Positions 4,775 to 8,116 of a DNA stretch of 8,116 bases are shown here, one piece after another. Numbering within the stretch: the stretch's first letter is position 1; every line of letters starts with the position of its first letter. Made by a program: the position numbers and the translations under genes. A model generated the notes under the pieces. The model ran no database searches. It was not told the DNA's origin and saw nothing but the letters and a program-made list of their open reading frames with translations. The DNA is taken from assembly GCA_003519685.1 (NCBI GenBank), contig DOWG01000134.1:1-8116 (forward strand), written 5' to 3'. This DNA comes from Lachnospiraceae bacterium. Its GTDB lineage: Bacteria > Bacillota > Clostridia > Lachnospirales > Lachnospiraceae.

Positions 4775-6277
4775 TTACTTTTTGCTTCGGGCGGTCTGCC
4801 AATTTGCTAACATTGCATACATTTCTATATTGGCGGCATGATCCAGCGCATTCCTACGCAAATCCTTATCGCGTTCCTGTGTCCCCCATCCTCTGATCCA
4901 ATTGATCGGCAGATATCCTTCATATAAGTAATTCTCATACGCAAAATCCATGGTATTCTGAAATGTTATAATGTATTCTTCTGCCTGCTCCGGAGCATAT
5001 TCGTACAAATCGATATAGCCTCTTAGCAGAATACAATTAAACCATATATTTGACGTACACGGCCAGTAAGTAACGGTATCGGATACCGTCCGGCTAAAGT
5101 AATCATAAGCACCTTTCGCTGCCGACAGAGCTTCCTTTAAATATTTTTCTTCTCCGGTAGCCCCATACAATGCCGCTGCTCCCGAGATCATAGTTCCGGT
5201 ATTATAGGTATAGTATCCTCCCCCGGGCACACCCTCGATCCAGTTCCCATCCTCATCCGGATGCGCCCTTACCAGATCTTCGTAGATATTTAGCTCCGGA
5301 TTCTTTAATGTAATTGAAAAATCGTACACTTTTTTCGCCCATTCCAGATACTCTTCTTTTCCTGTATGCTGATATAGATCCACAAGAGGTTTGATCACCG
5401 GCTGGTTCGAACAGCTGTGCCTTGCTTCCTTTCTGGTATCCCAGAATATGCCCCCCAAAGGTTCAAACCAGGCTTCCTCAAGAACGAAGTTCATTAAATA
5501 TTCTGCTTTTTCTAAATATTCTGTTTTCCCTGTCACCTCATAGGAGCGTAAAAAATTTATCACCAGCCACTCATTGTCATCATAAGCTAATCCGGGGTCT
5601 GTTGCTCCCAGCTTCCTGCTGCCCCGTCGGACAACATATCCCCATAATTCACCATCTTTCTGATAGCCATAATAATCCAGATTCTCATTTACATGGTGAA
5701 GCATCGGTATCTGCTCCGGATCCATAATTGCAAGCTGGGACTGCATTGACATCAGGGCTCCGTATTCCCAACAGGTTGCAGGCTCATTCTTAACCTGTGT
5801 TTTCGTCAGTACCTCAGGCGGATAATACAGCCTCAGAAAGCCTTTCTCCATCATATAAAAATCCTTATAAAACTGCTCCGCCATTTCGGAAGCTCTTTTC
5901 TTATCTCTTTCGGCCAGCTCCTTTATTTCCATGCTATTTGTAAAGGTTTGTGCCAGTTTACTATGATCTTGTAAATTACCAGTCTGTATTTCATCCATTT
6001 TCTTCTCTCCATTTACTGTTTCCGATTTTTTCTCTCTATCTATTGTTTCGGAGTTCTTCTTACCATCTGTTGTTTTCAAGTTTTTCTCTTCCTCTGCTGT
6101 TTCCGACTTGCCTTGCTGTAAAACCTCACTGTTATTTTCGTTAACCGCAGTATTCGTATATGCTGCAGTATCCTTTGATGCCTTATCACTTGGTGCCGTA
6201 TCGCTGCATGCCGACAGAGCGATCATCGCTAGAAAGCACCACACTGCAGCTGCCGCAATCCCTTTTCGCCTTCCCAT
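4775..6277 (-). CDS. Secreted lipoprotein with a glycoside hydrolase family 76 domain
   Basis: This is probably a cell-surface endo-alpha-1,6-mannanase-type enzyme. Counting from the chosen start (500 residues), a signal peptide with the lipobox LSAC leads to lipidated Cys24. A polar repeat-bearing linker follows (about 25-110), then an (alpha/alpha)-barrel domain (about 125-495). GH76 hallmarks include YDDNEW (232-237), with the paired aspartates Asp233/Asp234 at the catalytic position, GGIFWD (275-280), and YNTGTMISGAAALYGATG (358-375). A TTG at 6304 in frame adds nine residues. I prefer the ATG at 6277 because AAGGAAG lies six bases before it and it gives a proper signal peptide. It starts 16 bases after the permease stop and is the last gene of the operon. 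The substrate could be another alpha-mannoside polymer. The family call rests on motifs. Confidence 0.8.
   Translation of the reverse strand: MGRRKGIAAAAVWCFLAMIALSACSDTAPSDKASKDTAAYTNTAVNENNSEVLQQGKSETAEEEKNLKTTDGKKNSETIDREKKSETVNGEKKMDEIQTGNLQDHSKLAQTFTNSMEIKELAERDKKRASEMAEQFYKDFYMMEKGFLRLYYPPEVLTKTQVKNEPATCWEYGALMSMQSQLAIMDPEQIPMLHHVNENLDYYGYQKDGELWGYVVRRGSRKLGATDPGLAYDDNEWLVINFLRSYEVTGKTEYLEKAEYLMNFVLEEAWFEPLGGIFWDTRKEARHSCSNQPVIKPLVDLYQHTGKEEYLEWAKKVYDFSITLKNPELNIYEDLVRAHPDEDGNWIEGVPGGGYYTYNTGTMISGAAALYGATGEEKYLKEALSAAKGAYDYFSRTVSDTVTYWPCTSNIWFNCILLRGYIDLYEYAPEQAEEYIITFQNTMDFAYENYLYEGYLPINWIRGWGTQERDKDLRRNALDHAANIEMYAMLANWQTARSKK
5999..6106 (-). repeat. Four tandem 27-bp repeats in the GH76 linker
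   Basis: The linker encodes four 9-residue units in a row: SETAEEEKN, LKTTDGKKN, SETIDREKK and SETVNGEKK (residues 58-93). At DNA level each is exactly 27 bases, with about half to two-thirds of bases shared between neighbours, as expected of tandem duplication followed by drift. The units are hydrophilic and probably form a flexible spacer that lifts the catalytic domain off the membrane. Such repeats can change in number between strains. Confidence 0.75.
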
Positions 6278-6283
6278 TATTTT

Positions 6284-6290
6284 CTTCCTT
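6284..6290 (-). promoter_or_regulatory. Ribosome site that fixes the GH76 start
   Basis: AAGGAAG on the minus strand lies six bases before the ATG at 6277. It sits within the 16-base gap after the TAA of the upstream permease, which supports coupled translation. It argues against the in-frame TTG at 6304, which would overlap the permease gene and has no comparable site. Confidence 0.7.
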
Positions 6291-6293
6291 CCC

Positions 6294-7235
6294 TTAACCC
6301 ACAATTCCGCTTCGCTCTATTCCTTTAATAAAATACCTCTGCAGCGCTAAATAAACTACAATAATCGGGAATATGGTAAATAATCCCGCCGTATTTTTTA
6401 TAACGGAAAGATAAGCCGGATCTATGTCTCTGTTTGGTGAAATAACATTAAGCATAAGCCTTGTTAAAACCTGTATATTCGGTAATAGCAGGGGTGTATA
6501 GATCGCTTCCGACCACTGCCAGGTGAATGCAAACAAAAATATGGTCACCATAAGGGGGATACCGTTTGGTAACACAATATAAAAAAAGGTTTTAAATGCA
6601 CCTGCCCCATCAATGTAAGCGGCTTCTTCCAATTCCTTCGGCAGGCCCCTGTAATATTGACGCATCATAAAAACATAGAGTCCGCCCTTTAAATTTAATC
6701 CGGTCAAAGACAAAATAATAAACGGCCATATGGTATTAAGCAGATTTATCTGAATCGGACCGATGGAAAAATACTTAAAGGTTAAAAACAACGGAACCAG
6801 TATTGCCTGCGGCGGCATCAGCAGGGTCAACATCAGTAGTCCGAAGATAAGGTTTTTCCCAAAAAATTTAAACCTGGCAAAGCCATATCCGGCGAAGGTC
6901 GAAACCATAACCTGGGCTATGGCAATCACACCTGAAAAAACGATCGAATTAAGCAAGGATCTGGGGTAGTTTAATTTGTAATATACATACTTGATATTAT
7001 CCAAGACCGGATGCCTGGGAAAATACTTTACACTTGAATCGATAAGATCATCCACCGTCATAAAAGATGCAATTACTTTCACGATAATCGGATACAAAAT
7101 GATAAATCCAAGTCCAAGTAAGATAATCGTTCTGATAATTTTCCAGCAGACCGAACCCAGAAACCGAACACTGATATATTTTGTTTTAAATCGAATTAAC
7201 CTTATGTTTTTTGTTTGCGTCCTATTATTATCCAT
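6294..7235 (-). CDS. ABC sugar transporter permease, MalG type
   Basis: This is the second inner-membrane permease of a CUT1-family carbohydrate importer. It is 313 residues from the chosen start and has six predicted membrane helices, the first at about 34-58. The BPD_transp_1 EAA loop reads EAAYIDGAGAFKTFFYIVLP (204-223), the site that docks the ATPase. The C-terminus (LQRYFIKGIERSGIVG) is typical of MalG-like subunits. An ATG at 7244 is in frame, but the AGGGGG ribosome site (7250-7245) touches it directly. The ATG at 7235 has a normal nine-base spacing and is preferred; the difference is three residues. It follows the first permease by 17 bases and precedes the GH76 gene by 16 bases, so one operon is clear. 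No ATPase is encoded here. Many CUT1 systems share a genome-wide MsmK-type ATPase encoded elsewhere. Confidence 0.9.
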   Translation of the reverse strand: MDNNRTQTKNIRLIRFKTKYISVRFLGSVCWKIIRTIILLGLGFIILYPIIVKVIASFMTVDDLIDSSVKYFPRHPVLDNIKYVYYKLNYPRSLLNSIVFSGVIAIAQVMVSTFAGYGFARFKFFGKNLIFGLLMLTLLMPPQAILVPLFLTFKYFSIGPIQINLLNTIWPFIILSLTGLNLKGGLYVFMMRQYYRGLPKELEEAAYIDGAGAFKTFFYIVLPNGIPLMVTIFLFAFTWQWSEAIYTPLLLPNIQVLTRLMLNVISPNRDIDPAYLSVIKNTAGLFTIFPIIVVYLALQRYFIKGIERSGIVG

Positions 7236-7252
7236 TTTCGCCATCCCCCTAT

Positions 7253-8116
7253 CTAATCCTGATATACAATAAAACGGTTAATGATTAAACATATAACGGC
7301 AATCGCTACGGCTGATACGGCAAAATAGATCAGTGAGATTGCGGAACCATAGGAAAAATTATTCGGATCTTGCAGATATTTATTGATATACACTACAATC
7401 GGGTTACTAAAGCTGTAAAATGTTTCAATAATCGTATATAGCACGGATACTAAAATCAAAGGCGAGATATAGGGAAATGTTATCTTCCATAATATCTCCC
7501 AAGAGGTTGCACCTTCCATTTTAGCTGCTTCAAACATTGATTCCGGAATGGACTGAAGTCCCGCAAGGAAGATAAGTATCTGCACACCGCTTGTCGTTAC
7601 GATATAATAAATCCTGTCGATCGTTGCAAATAAGAAGGATACATAGCGCTGATTAATGGAAGAGTTCAGAAACATCATTTTAAAGTTCTCATAATTAAAG
7701 ATATTATTGCTCAGCCCTCCCTCATTCAGCTTACCGCTGCCCGAATATAGCATCTGTATGGTATCATTTGCCTCTGCCATAACCAATATGCCGGTTGCGG
7801 TAATGACCGGCAGGAAAAATACCGCTCGTGCGACTGACCTTCCAATAAATTTTTGATTTAGGACGTTTGCCATAAAGAAACTGAAAATTACAATCGTAGG
7901 AATATTGATCAGCAGGTCTTTCATTGATTCCAATACCGTGGGAATAAAATCCGGATCTACCCGAAATGCATAATAATATTGTGACAATCCTTCATATTCC
8001 ATTACCATTCCTGTTTTTTCATAAGTGATTTCACTGAGGGAAATCTTAACCGCCCGATATAGGGAAGGCAGGTAAATCATTTGTGCATTATTACTATATC
8101 TCTGACACGATGATAT
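7253..8116 (-). CDS. ABC sugar transporter permease, MalF type (5' end outside window)
   Basis: This is the first permease of the CUT1-type importer, partner of the MalG-type gene downstream. From Met at 8080 it reads 275 residues. The frame stays open through 12 more codons to the window edge, and no ribosome site precedes that Met, so I treat the gene as 5'-partial. Counting from that Met, the extracellular loop is about 20-45, with EYEGLSQYYYAF at 29-39. Membrane helices lie near 57-75, 86-102, 150-175, 205-222 and 250-268. The EAA loop is EAAKMEGATSWEILWKITFP (184-203). Family members usually have 290-320 residues with one more N-terminal helix. The visible upstream residues (ISSCQRYSNNAQ) are polar rather than helix-like, which is odd. 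Stop is TAG at 7253. Confidence 0.85.
   Translation of the reverse strand: MSSCQRYSNNAQMIYLPSLYRAVKISLSEITYEKTGMVMEYEGLSQYYYAFRVDPDFIPTVLESMKDLLINIPTIVIFSFFMANVLNQKFIGRSVARAVFFLPVITATGILVMAEANDTIQMLYSGSGKLNEGGLSNNIFNYENFKMMFLNSSINQRYVSFLFATIDRIYYIVTTSGVQILIFLAGLQSIPESMFEAAKMEGATSWEILWKITFPYISPLILVSVLYTIIETFYSFSNPIVVYINKYLQDPNNFSYGSAISLIYFAVSAVAIAVICLIINRFIVYQD

Noticed and set aside
5422..6350. Plus-strand ORFs across the GH76 gene, including a Ser/Leu/Phe-rich repetitive one at 5950-6144
   Set aside because: They are antisense to the GH76 coding sequence; the repetitive look comes from the 27-bp linker repeats on the coding strand.
1..8116. CRISPR array, tRNA, rRNA or intact transposase
   Set aside because: There are no regularly spaced direct repeats, no cloverleaf or rRNA-like segments, and no transposase motifs in any frame examined.

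Overview
The window looks like chromosomal DNA of a low-GC, Gram-positive, anaerobic Firmicute, most likely a Lachnospiraceae/Clostridium-type organism. This rests on the AT-rich intergenic DNA, strong AGGAGG-type ribosome sites, sigma-A promoters with 17-bp spacers, a lipobox lipoprotein and polysaccharide-uptake genes. The placement is inferred from style and protein families, because no rRNA is present.

Layout, left to right. (1) Bases 1-1685, plus strand: a consensus promoter whose -10 box lies inside a perfect 24-bp palindrome, a leader of about 110 nt with a hairpin, and a complete L-fucose/L-arabinose isomerase-family gene. (2) Bases 1853-2662: two very small plus-strand genes (54 and 59 codons). 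Between them are a hairpin, a pair of short GC-rich palindromes, and a minus-strand ORF remnant interrupted by TAG. A perfect 22-bp bidirectional terminator closes the block. (3) Bases 2818-3810, minus strand: uppP (undecaprenyl-diphosphatase) with its own promoter and a leader of about 130 nt. (4) Bases 3901-4580, minus strand: a complete hicAB toxin-antitoxin pair with a near-consensus promoter embedded in inverted and repeated operator-like motifs. (5) Bases 4654-4730: a long imperfect inverted repeat followed, on the minus strand, by a T-run. It is either the terminator of the sugar operon or a small mobile remnant. (6) Bases 4775-8116, minus strand: the end of a sugar-uptake operon, made of two CUT1-type ABC permeases (the first cut by the window edge) followed 16 bp later by a secreted lipoprotein with a GH76 (alpha-1,6-mannanase-type) domain.

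The sugar operon is the clearest functional unit. A surface-anchored GH76 enzyme would cut an alpha-mannan-like polymer, and the permease pair would import the resulting oligosaccharides. The binding protein and any regulator would lie beyond the right edge. The isomerase-like gene is a separate sugar-metabolism unit and nothing here ties it to the same substrate. I see no CRISPR array, tRNA, rRNA or intact insertion sequence. I do not see a convincing wholly new system. The least-explained parts are the 2018-2482 intergenic block and the 24-bp palindrome at the isomerase promoter.
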